Below, piece by piece: positions 43,340 to 53,212 of a DNA stretch of 64,000 nt (position 1 is its first letter; every line of letters starts with the position of its first letter). The position numbers and the translations under genes were made by a program. The stretch comes from Rhyzopertha dominica (lineage: Eukaryota > Arthropoda > Insecta > Coleoptera > Bostrichidae): the NCBI GenBank assembly GCA_025024175.1, contig QCXZ01000064.1, positions 41,995,325-42,059,324 on the forward strand. Direction: 5' to 3'. The notes below the pieces were generated by a model. That model did not search any database. It saw only the letters and a program-made list of their open reading frames with translations, and was not told the DNA's origin.

Positions 43340-45339
43340 TATTTCTCTTGCTGCTCATTTGAATTGGATTCGGTGGATCAGCCGGCATTAACATTTCCAT
43401 TGTTTCAGGACAAAATGTTCTTAAAATATTGCTCTTCTTTGGCCTTAGACTGCTTATCAGTAGATCTGAACTCAATAGTAATCTGCGTTACACATCTAAA
43501 TTACACTGTTCTCTTGAAAACTTCCTAGGAAATTTTTCGCGGTACATACGGAAATGCTTATTTCGGGCCTCTGCAGCTTCTTCAGATAACTGACCTATTG
43601 GTAACAAAGGGTTTTCAATTATAGTTGCACCATGTATTAATATTTTATGAAGGTTGGAGTTGGAGTCATGGGGTGCCAGCCATATAGATCTGTGTACAAT
43701 TTAGCTGTGTCATTGGCGTATTGGTCGAATTTCTGGGAATCAATTTTATGTCCGCTTGAAATAGTTTCCAATATGACCTTCAATCTATAAATTAAATCAT
43801 AGTTTATCCCGATTATGTCTGCCGCCAAATGAGGATTTTCAAAGAACCTTCTACTGGTGTTACCATAATTGGTATTTCTGAAATTTGTTTTAGGCATGTC
43901 CACTAACAATCCAGTTTCAATCCGAAACCTTTCTTGAATATGTGTTTTTGTCTGTTGTTCCAGTAGCTTTTCTGCTTCCGTCTTCCTTTCCCTATATTTT
44001 TTAACAGGTAATTTGTAAGCTAAATGTAGAATATTTTCAAATACTCTTATTCTGGCGTGTAATATAGAGAGCCCAAAATTAACACCAGGTGAACTTGATG
44101 TATACTTTTTTGTTGTTAAAATCCTTAGATGTTGCGCCACAAATATAGCACCGACTAGTAGATTTTGTTCCGGTTGCAGCATTGCACACTTTTCCATCTA
44201 CCACGGTCATCTCAAATGAATGCCTAAAGGAGAATTTGATTCCATTTAAATTTATTTCTGTTACTTTCAGCGCTTCCATAGACTTCGACGTAGTGTATTT
44301 CTTCTTCTGTCACGTCAGTAGATTCTTTCAAAAATCTAAATCTAATTGGACGGCAAAAACGTGGGGATGAGGGGGTGGGGTTTTGCCATACAACATTTCC
44401 ATTATTTTTTACACACTACTCGAAGTGGCACAAATGAGCTCAAAAACAAATTGGCATCCGAATCATCATAATTATCAAATTTTTGTTTGTTGGGAACCAT
44501 CGTAACCCCATTTGCACATAATTTTCAAAGAATTACTTTCTTCTTCATTAAGCATCAATAACACGTCTTCCAAAAAATTGATAGCCTCGTAATAGTATTA
44601 TCAATAAGGCTTTGTAAGCTACTTTCCGCGTAAGTACTTGTCACCCGCAAACATTCCATTGGTGGATAACATTCTTTTTTTGCTTGCAATAGTAGGTAAT
44701 ACAGGGGATACAATGCTTTATCTGTATTTCGGATGATCTCGTACTGGTGTCTTGTTAGATTAGTTAGCCTCACCGAACATTGTCAAAGCTTCTAGTGGTG
44801 TCAAGGGAGTACCACTAGCTGTATTGCTTTTTTCGTCTACTGATTTTCGATATTCGCGCGCTCGGCTAGGCAAATTTGAAATTTCTTTAAGGATTTTCGA
44901 CGCATCTCTTTTTCCTTGTGATCTTAAAGTTGCTTGTGCGGCATGAACAATTAAGTCATCTTCTACAGTTGACCTAATTTCTTTGGTTTTTCGACGTTTA
45001 CTGCGTTCACTGGAATCATGGAATGTCTTCAAAGGCCGCCCCGGTCGATTCAAAAGTTCCGTTCAACCAAGACTCGTTTTTTTTCAAGATAGCCTCTTCT
45101 TTTCTATGACACTTTGCCCATTTTTCTTTTAATGTCGATTTAAACTGAGAAAATCTATGTTTTAAAGATTTTATGTCGTCATCTCTAGTTCTATAGTTTG
45201 AAATTAAGTTATTTTCCAAATAATTTATTTTTTCTTCGAAATTCGGTAAATTTTGATCTTTCAATATTCCATAAAGGTACCTTCCGGTAACAATTTTCAC
45301 CCCAGATGTGTTCATAGTTCCTACAACAACGAAAGGCAA
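43340..45339 (-). pseudogene. Transib-type (RAG1-related) transposase relic
   Basis: Minus strand. The N-terminal part (45339-44555) includes RGRPLKTF-like GRPLKTFHDSSERSKRRKTK and GKRDASKILKEISNLPSRA. The first catalytic Asp is probably in KWGYDGSQQ near 44495. Next come VVDGKVCNAATGTKSTSRCY and ICGATSKDFNN at 44220-44110, then NTSRRFFENPHLAADIIGIN and DLYGWHPMTPT at 43660. After a one-base shift the frame continues LHKILIHGATII, then LLPIGQLSEEAAEARNKHFR near 43560, which aligns with the RAG1 region carrying the last catalytic Glu. Stops and shifts occur near 45010, 44560, 44330, 44100 and 43650. Family assignment rests on these motifs recalled from Transib and RAG1. No TIR pair was found. 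Confidence 0.75.
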
Positions 45340-45984
45340 CGATCAACTAACTAAAAAAAAATTTTGTTCAAGATGATCCTACGTTTGTCATCTGCAGTCT
45401 TCTGCAGCTAATTTTTGTAACCTTTGTTAATGCATAGACTACATTTCACAATAAAAAAGAATGATGATCCTATCGAACGCGGAAGTATAACAAATGTACC
45501 TTTAAACTGTAAGATTACATAGAAATGTGAGTAAGAAAACACCATATGTTTGATACTACTAAATTATACTAAATAATACTTTGTGGCTTAGCAAAATATA
45601 TTAATAATCAAAGTGCATACCTGAGTTATCATAATCCATTCCTTTCACCAGCAATAACTGACACATATGACACAATATTAATTTTAAAGTTTCTATATTA
45701 ACACACTGTGATAATGTTAAGGACCCGCAGCAGCTTATACTTTTAAGCACCGATTACCTGTATGCGGTCTTGACGTACCTGTGGAAGGTGGAGGGGTTTG
45801 ATTAGGATTCTCGGAAGGGTTTTCTAGCCCTTGATATGAGATATATTGTATTTACTGTTAGTTTATAAAATGCAATTTTGACCTCATAAATCTTAAATAT
45901 TGACGTACGTGCGTCGCAAATATAATACCTTTCTCTTTCTAGCAGCATGTGACGATGTAACTTGCTTTATAAATGGAGTGGGGG
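45340..45984. other. Spacer with a CACTGTG heptamer
   Basis: No coding sequence. CACTGTG near 45703 matches the orientation expected for a Transib right end (complement CACAGTG), but no partner or 5-bp duplication was found. Confidence 0.35.
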
Positions 45985-46145
45985 ATAAAGGGTAGCGCTT
46001 AGTACTGTCCGTCAGAACAGTACTTTCCTGCTGCGTCGCACAGCAGGGTCACCCTCCCCGAGTTATTAGGGAGGGGGGCGACAGACATCCGTCAAATAAG
46101 GACCTTATCGCCGTGCCATTCTTGAGTTATTAAGAAAGGAGCGCT
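45985..46145 (-). other. Hairpin array at the Helitron 3' side
   Basis: In plus-strand order: AGTACTGT...ACAGTACT (46000-46023), CCTGCTG...CAGCAGG (46028-46048), CCCTCCC...GGGAGGG (46051-46076) and TTCTT...AAGAA (46121-46139). The last two share the same loop, GAGTTATTA on plus, on unrelated stems. Helitrons normally have one 3' hairpin. Confidence 0.65.
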
Positions 46146-46149
46146 CTTA

Positions 46150-49100
46150 TTTGGAAGATTTACAAAATCTCTTTGTACACCAAATTTTTAGTATACGTCT
46201 TACCGTCAGCTAAGAGCACACCTTGTGTTCTGTTTGTGCTTACGGTGAAACGAAGGCCTCGTTTGCTGCGCACTGGTGATGCAGCTGCGTACAATTGGCC
46301 CGGCAAACTGCAGGGTCTGCCCTTGACTCTTTGTAATGGTGATTCCGTAGCTGGGCCTCAGCGGAAACTGCCTTCGTCAGGTGTCACCGGTGATGAAATA
46401 TATCCTAGGCAAAAAGACTCTTTGGTTAGTAAGTTCACCGATTTATAATTTGTGCGTCTACGTAGTGGAAGCTCAAATGATGTATTACTATTCTGGTACC
46501 GTTGAAGAGGTTATTGCGAACATTGAAGTTTCGCAAAAGCATTACCATGCAGCCTTCCTTAAGGATTAATCGGTGCGTGGGATATCCCGGCGGATTGCAA
46601 GAATTAAGAAATTCAATAGGATATTGATCGATTTCCGTTTCATCGTCAGATACGACAGAATCGATGCTGGTGTAGATCTTTTCGTGACCTTGTAGATGTG
46701 CCATGACTGCTTTATTGATCTCGTTAACATTCGCGTTCCAGGGTGTCAAGATAGCTGCATTAGTAACTACTTGTCCCTGCTGTACTACAGCGAAGCAACT
46801 GTTGATCAAATCGTCAAGTTCTTGGACGATGCATTCATCCGGCAATGCTATCAGATCTGTAGCGTTACCTACAACTGTGGTTGGCAGTTCGCCTTTTCCC
46901 AGTCTTTCGAGCCACTGAACGAATTCGATTTCTTCTTGATTCACACGCATATTGGTTCTTAGCAGTTCGTGTCGAAATAAGTGCCACTGTCTGCTAGATT
47001 TGACACATTCGGCCACTATGGTGGCACGATCCGTGTTGAGTACAACCTGCAAACATTGCTTGAAATCACCTCCGATAACGACGCATTTGCCCCCGAAGGG
47101 TTTGTAGTTTCTGCAAATGTCACGTAAGGTGTGATCTATGAGGTTAAACACGGTGCCAGTTATCATACTGACTTCATCGCATATAATAAGCTTCGCTTCC
47201 ATTAAGAAACGGGCGTGCTTGGATCCAGGACGCATGGAAGAGGTAGAATCCGGCAAAACAGGCACTGGCAGAAGGAATCTACTGTGGATAGTTCTTCCGG
47301 TCTTAAGCAAGGCTGCTGCGAGTCCGGTCCATGCTACGGTCACGGCTCGTTGCCCCTTTCCATGGATGGTAGTAATAAGTGTGTTGTATAGGAAAGTCTT
47401 TCCGCTACCGGCCTGGCCGGTCACATAGAAATATCTGTCTGCTTCATCGTCGTTTTCGATCGCACTCATAACGATATCGAATACTCGACGTTGGTCATTA
47501 TTAAAACGTGCCTGCATCTCTTGTGCAAGGCGGGCCTCTTCTGCGACGTCGATGTTTTCGTCATCCACGGGAAGATCTATATCGGCAGGTGGCGCTCAGG
47601 CAAGTGATAGTCGGCGAGATAGTCTGAGCTGAGAAGGCATGTCAAGTTTGCTTGCCTCACGTAATGCCCTGAACCATTCTTCATCGTCGGCGGCATGCCT
47701 CTCGAAGGTGTCGCACAGGTGATCATCTACCGTCTGCATCATTTCGAATGACTGAGCTCCGCGGACATGCAACAGCAAGAGACGTAAATAATACAATTCT
47801 CTGTGTGCTATGGACACGTTGTACATCCTACAGACCACTTTCTCTTGGCCCCTTTGACGACGTACCCAACCTTCGTTGGGTTTCCAACGGTAAGTTTTGG
47901 GAACTTCGGTGTGTAGAAGTGTTCTGGCCTCGGGATCGGCCACGTTCAGCTCGAACCATTTGGTAAGCTTGGTGTGCCGCGGTTCTTGAAACCTTTGGGG
48001 ATCATCTAGGACGTCTCTCTCCCTGAAAAGGACCCGCTGTCTGTCGGGCAGGTGAATAGGCAGTCTTGCAACCGTGTGAGACAGGTGATTCATGTCGAAG
48101 CGTAAAATGTGCCAGGCGCTTTCGGACGGAGTCAAGTATCTTCCAGACACGAAAGCCTCGATCTCATCATAATTAAGCGTCCGTTGCTGGGTCGCTTGGA
48201 CGATCTGTGTGGTTGCCATGTTGGGGTTTTTGAAAAAGTATTTGAATAAATACTTTACGGTCTGCAATGATGAACATGCCTCTACGTTTATGTGGGTTCT
48301 GTAGTTCTTCAACAGATATTGATTTTAGGTCACTATGAATTGGTTGTTGACCCGATAGACCACATTGTTTCGTCGTATCTCGATAAGACGGCCATTGTTG
48401 CGGCGACGATAGTGTACTCCGTCTCCGTCTAATCTAGTTTCATTGTACCAGTATTTAGGAAACTGTTTATTGCAATGTCCGTCATCCAGCACGTCGACTC
48501 ATAGGTCCGCAAGGACCGTGGACCATGTACTTGGCCACTAATTCGTATAATTCTTCATCAGTTTCGTCTGGTATTTCAGCAGAAATTAACTGATCAACAA
48601 CAGAGGTTTCGTTAATACGATCTTCGTTGCAGAGAGTCAATAATATGTGAGCAATGGGAGGCCACGTTTCTGAAATTCTATTACATGTATATGCGAGATG
48701 GCTCTTCCCATCACATGGAATTTAGTGAGGGCATCCATTAGCTGTTGTAACTTAAGCTTGAATACTCTGTTGACCAAGAAAGGATGGTCACTGGGCTGTT
48801 CGCCGGGCATTAGATTATTTTGTATCTCATCCCAGTGTGGCGAGCAGGTAAACGTGATGAAGAGATTTGGCGGTCCCTTTTCTCTTGCGATGGCAATAGC
48901 ATCCTGGAACCTCTCCAGCGGATACCTAGGTGACATTACGTGGCTGCTGGGCGACCGACAGTTAAATTATCGCCATCTGCTCATGTGGCGAGATAATCCC
49001 TCAGACCTGTGTATTCTTCTGCCCTGAGACTGTTCTGATTAAACCTGAGATAGTTGAGGCGTTCCTCCTCGACAACATATGCATAAGTAATGTATTGCTG

Positions 49101-49310
49101 CAGCAACTTTCCACCTTTGTTGAGGATGTTGAATCCGTCGGCGTGTTCGCGATAAGCAAACCTATATGAATAGAATTCGCAGGGGAAAACATATGATCTT
49201 GCAGCATCATTTCCTACCTGTCGATACGATAGGTCTTTACACCACCCAGTAGAACCATGAGGCAAGAGAAGAGGGAAGGTCAGGGTGTCTGTCAGCTCAC
49301 TGCTATGGAC
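46150..49310 (-). pseudogene. Helitron Rep/helicase, C-terminal two-thirds
   Basis: Minus strand. Helitron_like_N segment at 49300-48985 (GGKLLQQYITYAYVVEEERL) continues into FITFTCSPHWDEIQNNLMPG and ISHIHVIEFQKRGLPL near 48680, the Rep HUH-adjacent region. A middle part is at 48312-47596. The Pif1 helicase (47568-46435) has Walker A GQAGSGKTFLYNTL, Walker B LIICDEVSM and GGDFKQC, followed by CMVMLLRNFNVRNNLFNGTR. Its last part, with ITITKSQGQTL near 46330, is in another frame, ending near 46152. The HUH motif itself reads HIHVIE. Frameshifts near 48640, 48313, 47585 and 46430. Confidence 0.88.
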
Positions 49311-50472
49311 CAAAGAATATCAGTAAACAAGAATGGCCAGTGTTGATAAATTTTGTGGAATGAGTTACAGCGCCATCTGTGAATGTTGTATGTGAACTAC
49401 ATTAATGAAACGACCAGCAGGTGTAGCCGATAAATCAGAACTCCGAGTCATACAAATGTCATTTATTTTGACATTTATTTCTTGTCTTAATTTTAAAACC
49501 TGGTATCTACTTTGCCCACTATTTAAAGGAAATTAAGAAAACAATCTTTTTAATTTAAGCATGTCTAACTTAACTTTTTTATATTATGCTGACTTTGTAC
49601 GCAAATGTGTACTTCATAAAAAGTTAAGTCAGAAAGGTTTACTTTAAATAATAACTAATGGGGTTGTTTTCTTCGTTTCGTGTAAAATAGTGGCAAAGGA
49701 AATGCGAGGTTTTAAAAAACTGCGATTTATTTGAATTGTCGTAAATGTAATTACCAGAAATAAGATTCAAAAACAATGTTTATCTTGCACCATTGTTTAT
49801 TATTTATAGTGTGGGAACTACTCTTCTATTTAGTTTATTTTGCTCTGGCGTTTAAAAGCATTTAGCTAAAAAGTATTCTCCACATACCACAAATGATGCT
49901 CGAATGGATGTAAGGCTGCGAGACTGCACGTCGAAATTGTTTGTCCGTTTTACCTGTTCTTCACACATGGCATCTTCTCTTGGGAAGTGGTGATGTGTGA
50001 TATTTGAGTTTGTTAAAAATATTTATTACTACAGTTCTTTACCGCAGTTTTTCTGTGTGATACCTTCGGCATTTTCGAAACTAACAATTTTAACACTTTT
50101 CAAGGTACAAAATTAAAGCAAATGTCTTACCTTCTTCGTATTCAACTTCATACCTGTAACCTGTAACTTTAAACATAAAAATGCCACCAAAAGGTTAAAA
50201 GGTTGCAAAATAATAATAACTATAACGTATTAAAATATCGTATAAGTAGGTACGTTGGGAACTTGCGACAATTTTTTGCTAGATATCAAAGCTTGACATC
50301 AATTTGATTTAAACATACCTTGATTTAAACGCAATCCCGCGTGTATTCGTTAGCCGTGCTTCACACACACAGCACAGAGTGCCATCTATGAATGTTGTAT
50401 CCATAGCTCTATCGTGTATAGTTGGTTGCAGCAATAGCGTTTACGGTTATCTAATATGAGAGTGTCCACTAC
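49311..50472. mobile_element. 1162-bp insertion in the Helitron with 11-bp target duplication
   Basis: CTGCTATGGAC occurs at both edges (49300-49310, 50473-50483) and is single in the reconstructed Helitron. Inside, near both ends, GCGCCATCTGTGAATGTTGTA (about 49376) and the similar GTGCCATCTATGAATGTTGT (about 50381) form a direct repeat. A snap-back of about 17 bp (AACTTAACTTTTTTAT ... ATAAAAAGTTAAG) lies at 49570-49630. No ORF is supported. An 11-bp duplication suits LINE/SINE-type integration, but no poly-A tail is obvious. Confidence 0.7.
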
Positions 50473-50754
50473 CTGCTATGGACTATTTGCCTCAGACCCA
50501 CGTCCCGNNGTATGAGATGTACCCACATCTGATTTCGTGGCGGATTGCCCGGGTTGTTGTCCACAATGGTAGCAATCTCATTCGCTTCGGGAACGTCATA
50601 TTCTCGATTTAATCTGTCGTGATGCTTACCGATAAATTGAATGGTGCAATTCGGCATGGGCTGGTTGCGTGCTACATGTGCCTGTCGCTGTTCTTCGTAT
50701 ATGTCCTTGGCATGGCGGTATACATGAGCGACGGCGTTAAGTTGTTGTAAGCAG
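50473..50754 (-). pseudogene. Helitron N-terminal region, middle fragment
   Basis: Encodes LQQLNAVAHVYRHAKDIYEE, then QFIGKHHDRLNREYDVPEAN and VGLRQIVHS, typical of the Helitron_like N-terminal part. Two N bases at 50508-50509. It joins 54345 upstream and 49310 downstream once the insertions are removed. Confidence 0.85.
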
Positions 50755-51012
50755 TGTAGGGTCTTGGTTATAGGTTTTACCCGTAACCTCCTACTAGCTT
50801 GTCTTATAAGGATATAAACACTTTTTTGGAGAACTGTTTTATTTTTTTTAATAATAAACAAGAACAAGAGAAGTTAATAACAATTTGCATAACAACGTAC
50901 GCTATTGGTCGAGAAGCGACCACATAAAAAATATCTTCTTTATCGACATTACAGTTTCCGCTTTAACCGATCACGTACAAGTTTTATTTAATTGACAAGA
51001 GGTGTCGCCACA
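50755..51012 (-). repeat. Gypsy-2 3' LTR
   Basis: 258 bp, minus-strand start TGTGGCGACACCTC, end GACCCTACA. Contains an extra T-rich stretch compared with the 5' LTR. Confidence 0.92.
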
Positions 51013-51805
51013 GTACTCCCCTCCCCAGTGACGTAGTCAAGAAGAATACAAATATGGTTCAATAAGTTATTGAAATTAACATGCATATTTTGATTGAACA
51101 TAAAACAATATACCTAAATTAAGTACGCTACGCACACTGCACTTTCACAAATTGCACTTGCTTTTTATTCTTTTTTAGTTTCATTGTGAATATGTGTGAT
51201 CGTGTAGTAACGGGTCAGTGTTGAGTAAAAAGGCTGGTTTAAGTCTGTCTAGTGAAATGTTGGTCGATTTATTATTAACATTTACTGAAAAGTATTTTTC
51301 ATCTCTTTTGAGAACTTTCGTCTGACGGCGTCACGACGGATGAATACATGTGTGCATTCACGTAGGTTAGGAGAAATGAATAATTTGTGTTTTGAATGAT
51401 CAGAAGAGGGTACTGGTTTTAATAGGTTGATTTTTTCTTTTAATTGTTGCACGAATGTTGCAGGGTCGACATCACAAGGAATTGTATCAAAGAATTCACC
51501 GGGAAGACGAATGCCTGTACCATACAACATTTCAGCAGGTGATGCTTCAGCATCTTCTCGTAATATACTTCGTAGACCTAATAATATAGTTGGTAAAATT
51601 TCTGTCCAATGATTAGTATTATGAGCTTTTATTGCAGATTTTAAAATTCTGTGCCAACGTTCTATTTTACCGTTAGTTTGTGGATGATATGGCGATGTTC
51701 GTGATTTTTGAATGCCCATTAGGACTATTAAGGTGTTAAATAGTGCACTTTCAAATTGACGACCTTTGGATGTTGCTGGAAGAACGGACACGTCGCTGCC
51801 ACTGT

Positions 51806-51987
51806 TGTGGCGTATCGTTACGCGCACTAGTTTTATAAAATAGAAAACCAGTAGGCCCGAACGTCACTACAAAAAAAACCAGTTAATCATTATCACCTGT
51901 CAGTAATTAATATGATGTATAATTCTGTATTCCTGATTGAATATACTACAGTTTGGAAATTGATGTTTGATTGAACTACCCTCTACA
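51806..51987 (+). repeat. Chimeric element 5' LTR
   Basis: Starts TGTGGCGTATCGTTACGCGC, ends CTACCCTCTACA. Contains TATAAAA near 51835 that could be a TATA box. Confidence 0.93.
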
Positions 51988-52840
51988 ACTGGTGACCCCG
52001 ACGTGATTTAACTTCAGGAATCGTCTCATCATTAATTCCATTTGCGAAAAATTTGTAGAAAGTTTGAATTGTATCTAGATCAAGATTTACATTCATACCC
52101 AAATCTTGAGAGATTCCGTCTGTGATTTTATTCATAAACTCTGTTGACACTGTACCACGTTTAGCAATTGCAACTGTGATCCCTACAATAAGATCAAGAG
52201 GTTCAACTGTCCACACTCCTCCGGCAACAGTTGCCAAGTGGTATAACATTCTTATCGCAGCTTCAATGCCCTGAGGGTCATAGTCTTCCAATGTAGCCTG
52301 ACCAAAAACATCAGTATATATCGCAGATTTCAAGTAACAGTCCGGATTAGCAATTAGACCGTTCCATGCTGCTTGATCGAATCGAGGTGCAATTCTCCCT
52401 CTAGTCTCATCACGTAACAGTTCACGAACACTCTTTATGAGCAATTCACGAGCTTCTCCTTGTGGTAAGAACAGAGCTCCAGGAAGATAAGGACCAAGTA
52501 GCTCGGCCATGGTGACTGTTGTGTTTTGAACAACATCATATGGGACACCATTCACTCTTGCGCGTCCATAATTAGCTAAGAAAACCATTGTGCAAGTATT
52601 TTTGTATTCCCAATTATCACGGAATGGNNAAATATTTAAGTTTCTCATCATCAACCCTGTATAGAACGGAGTTGACGAGAGATATTTATGGTAGAATACT
52701 TGATTTTCACAAGGTCCTTGCGGTATTATTTCATTCACAGCTAGACGCTCTACTGGAGGTGCAACTGGTGGTCGTGCTTGACCTTGACGAGCAGGTCCAC
52801 CTCTTTGTCCTGCGGCAGCTGGTGGGTTTTGATTTGCCAT
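51983..52840 (-). CDS. 285-residue virus-like protein ORF, antisense to its LTRs
   Basis: Uninterrupted frame from ATG at 52840 (context CAAAATGG, strong Kozak) to a stop in the LTR edge; two N bases affect one codon at 52628-52629. The first 30 residues are Pro, Gly, Arg, Gln and Ala rich and look disordered and basic. The rest is globular, with blocks such as YGRARVNGVPYDVVQ, LLGPYLPGALFLPQGEAREL and IANPDCYLKSAIYTDVF. Size, basic flexible start and mostly helical remainder fit an RNA-virus nucleoprotein or coat protein, but I do not recognise the family and saw no catalytic motif. The last eight codons are the complement of the primer-binding site, so the natural C-terminus was probably cut. 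No retrotransposon gag motif or zinc knuckle. Host origin cannot be excluded. Confidence 0.6.
   Translation of the reverse strand: MANQNPPAAAGQRGGPARQGQARPPVAPPVERLAVNEIIPQGPCENQVFYHKYLSSTPFYTGLMMRNLNIXPFRDNWEYKNTCTMVFLANYGRARVNGVPYDVVQNTTVTMAELLGPYLPGALFLPQGEARELLIKSVRELLRDETRGRIAPRFDQAAWNGLIANPDCYLKSAIYTDVFGQATLEDYDPQGIEAAIRMLYHLATVAGGVWTVEPLDLIVGITVAIAKRGTVSTEFMNKITDGISQDLGMNVNLDLDTIQTFYKFFANGINDETIPEVKSRRGHQL
51989..52000 (+). other. Chimeric element primer-binding site
   Basis: TGGTGACCCCGA just after the left LTR, the same core as in Gypsy-1 and Gypsy-2. It fixes the element's orientation as plus. Confidence 0.85.
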
Positions 52841-52912
52841 TTTGATTCACAAGATAAGAAAAGACACAGAAATCCGCTTTTAAAACAGAAAGATTATATA
52901 ATGTTGAGTAAA

Positions 52913-53094
52913 TGTGGCGTATCGTTACGCGCACTAGTTTTATAAAATAGAAAACCAGTAGGCCCGAACGTCACTACAAAAAAAACCAGTTAATCATTAT
53001 CACCTGTCAGTAATTAATATGATGTATAATTCTGTATTCCTGATTGAATATACTACAGTTTGGAAATTGATGTTTGATTGAACTACCCTCTACA
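52913..53094 (+). repeat. Chimeric element 3' LTR
   Basis: No difference from 51806-51987 seen by eye. The sequence before it (GTTGAGTAAA) is not a good polypurine tract, unlike the other gypsy elements here. Confidence 0.93.
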
Positions 53095-53212
53095 CTGTCG
53101 ATTAGGAATTTGATGCCAGTCGTAGGGTCTTGAATGACAAGCCTGTAGCTGGTCCTGACTTCCTCCATGCGACTGTTGCTAACCGCGCCACTCGTCGCCG
53201 CTGCAGACGCGG

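Larger units (their letters stand above)
51806..53094 (+). mobile_element. Chimeric non-autonomous LTR element carrying an antisense, virus-like ORF
   Basis: 1289 bp with two 182-bp LTRs that look identical (51806-51987, 52913-53094), TG...CA ends and 4-bp target duplication CTGT (51802-51805, 53095-53098). The primer-binding site TGGTGACCCCGA follows the left LTR, so the element reads plus. Nothing else of a retrotransposon is present: no gag, no pol, no clear polypurine tract. The 925-bp interior is almost filled by one ORF on the minus strand. Mobilisation must be in trans, and identical LTRs indicate it was recent. Confidence 0.92.
51282..53212 (-). pseudogene. Gypsy-2 protease fused by deletion to integrase
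   Basis: Minus-strand protease RLVIQDPTTGIKFLIDSGSD (active site DSG) is split by the nested element after FLIDS. It continues at 51805 as DVSVLPATS and then, without reverse transcriptase, KGRQFESALFNTLIVLMGIQ from the integrase core. The integrase core end SPYHPQTNGKIERWHR holds the catalytic Glu, and the C-terminal part is DAVRRK, then sequence down to about 51190. The fusion point is at about 51771. Nonfunctional as a polymerase source. Confidence 0.88.

Noticed and set aside
43226..43528. ORFs over the ATT repeat (poly-Leu on plus, poly-Ile on minus)
   Set aside because: They translate a trinucleotide repeat; the minus-strand one only overlaps the Transib C-terminus by chance of frame.
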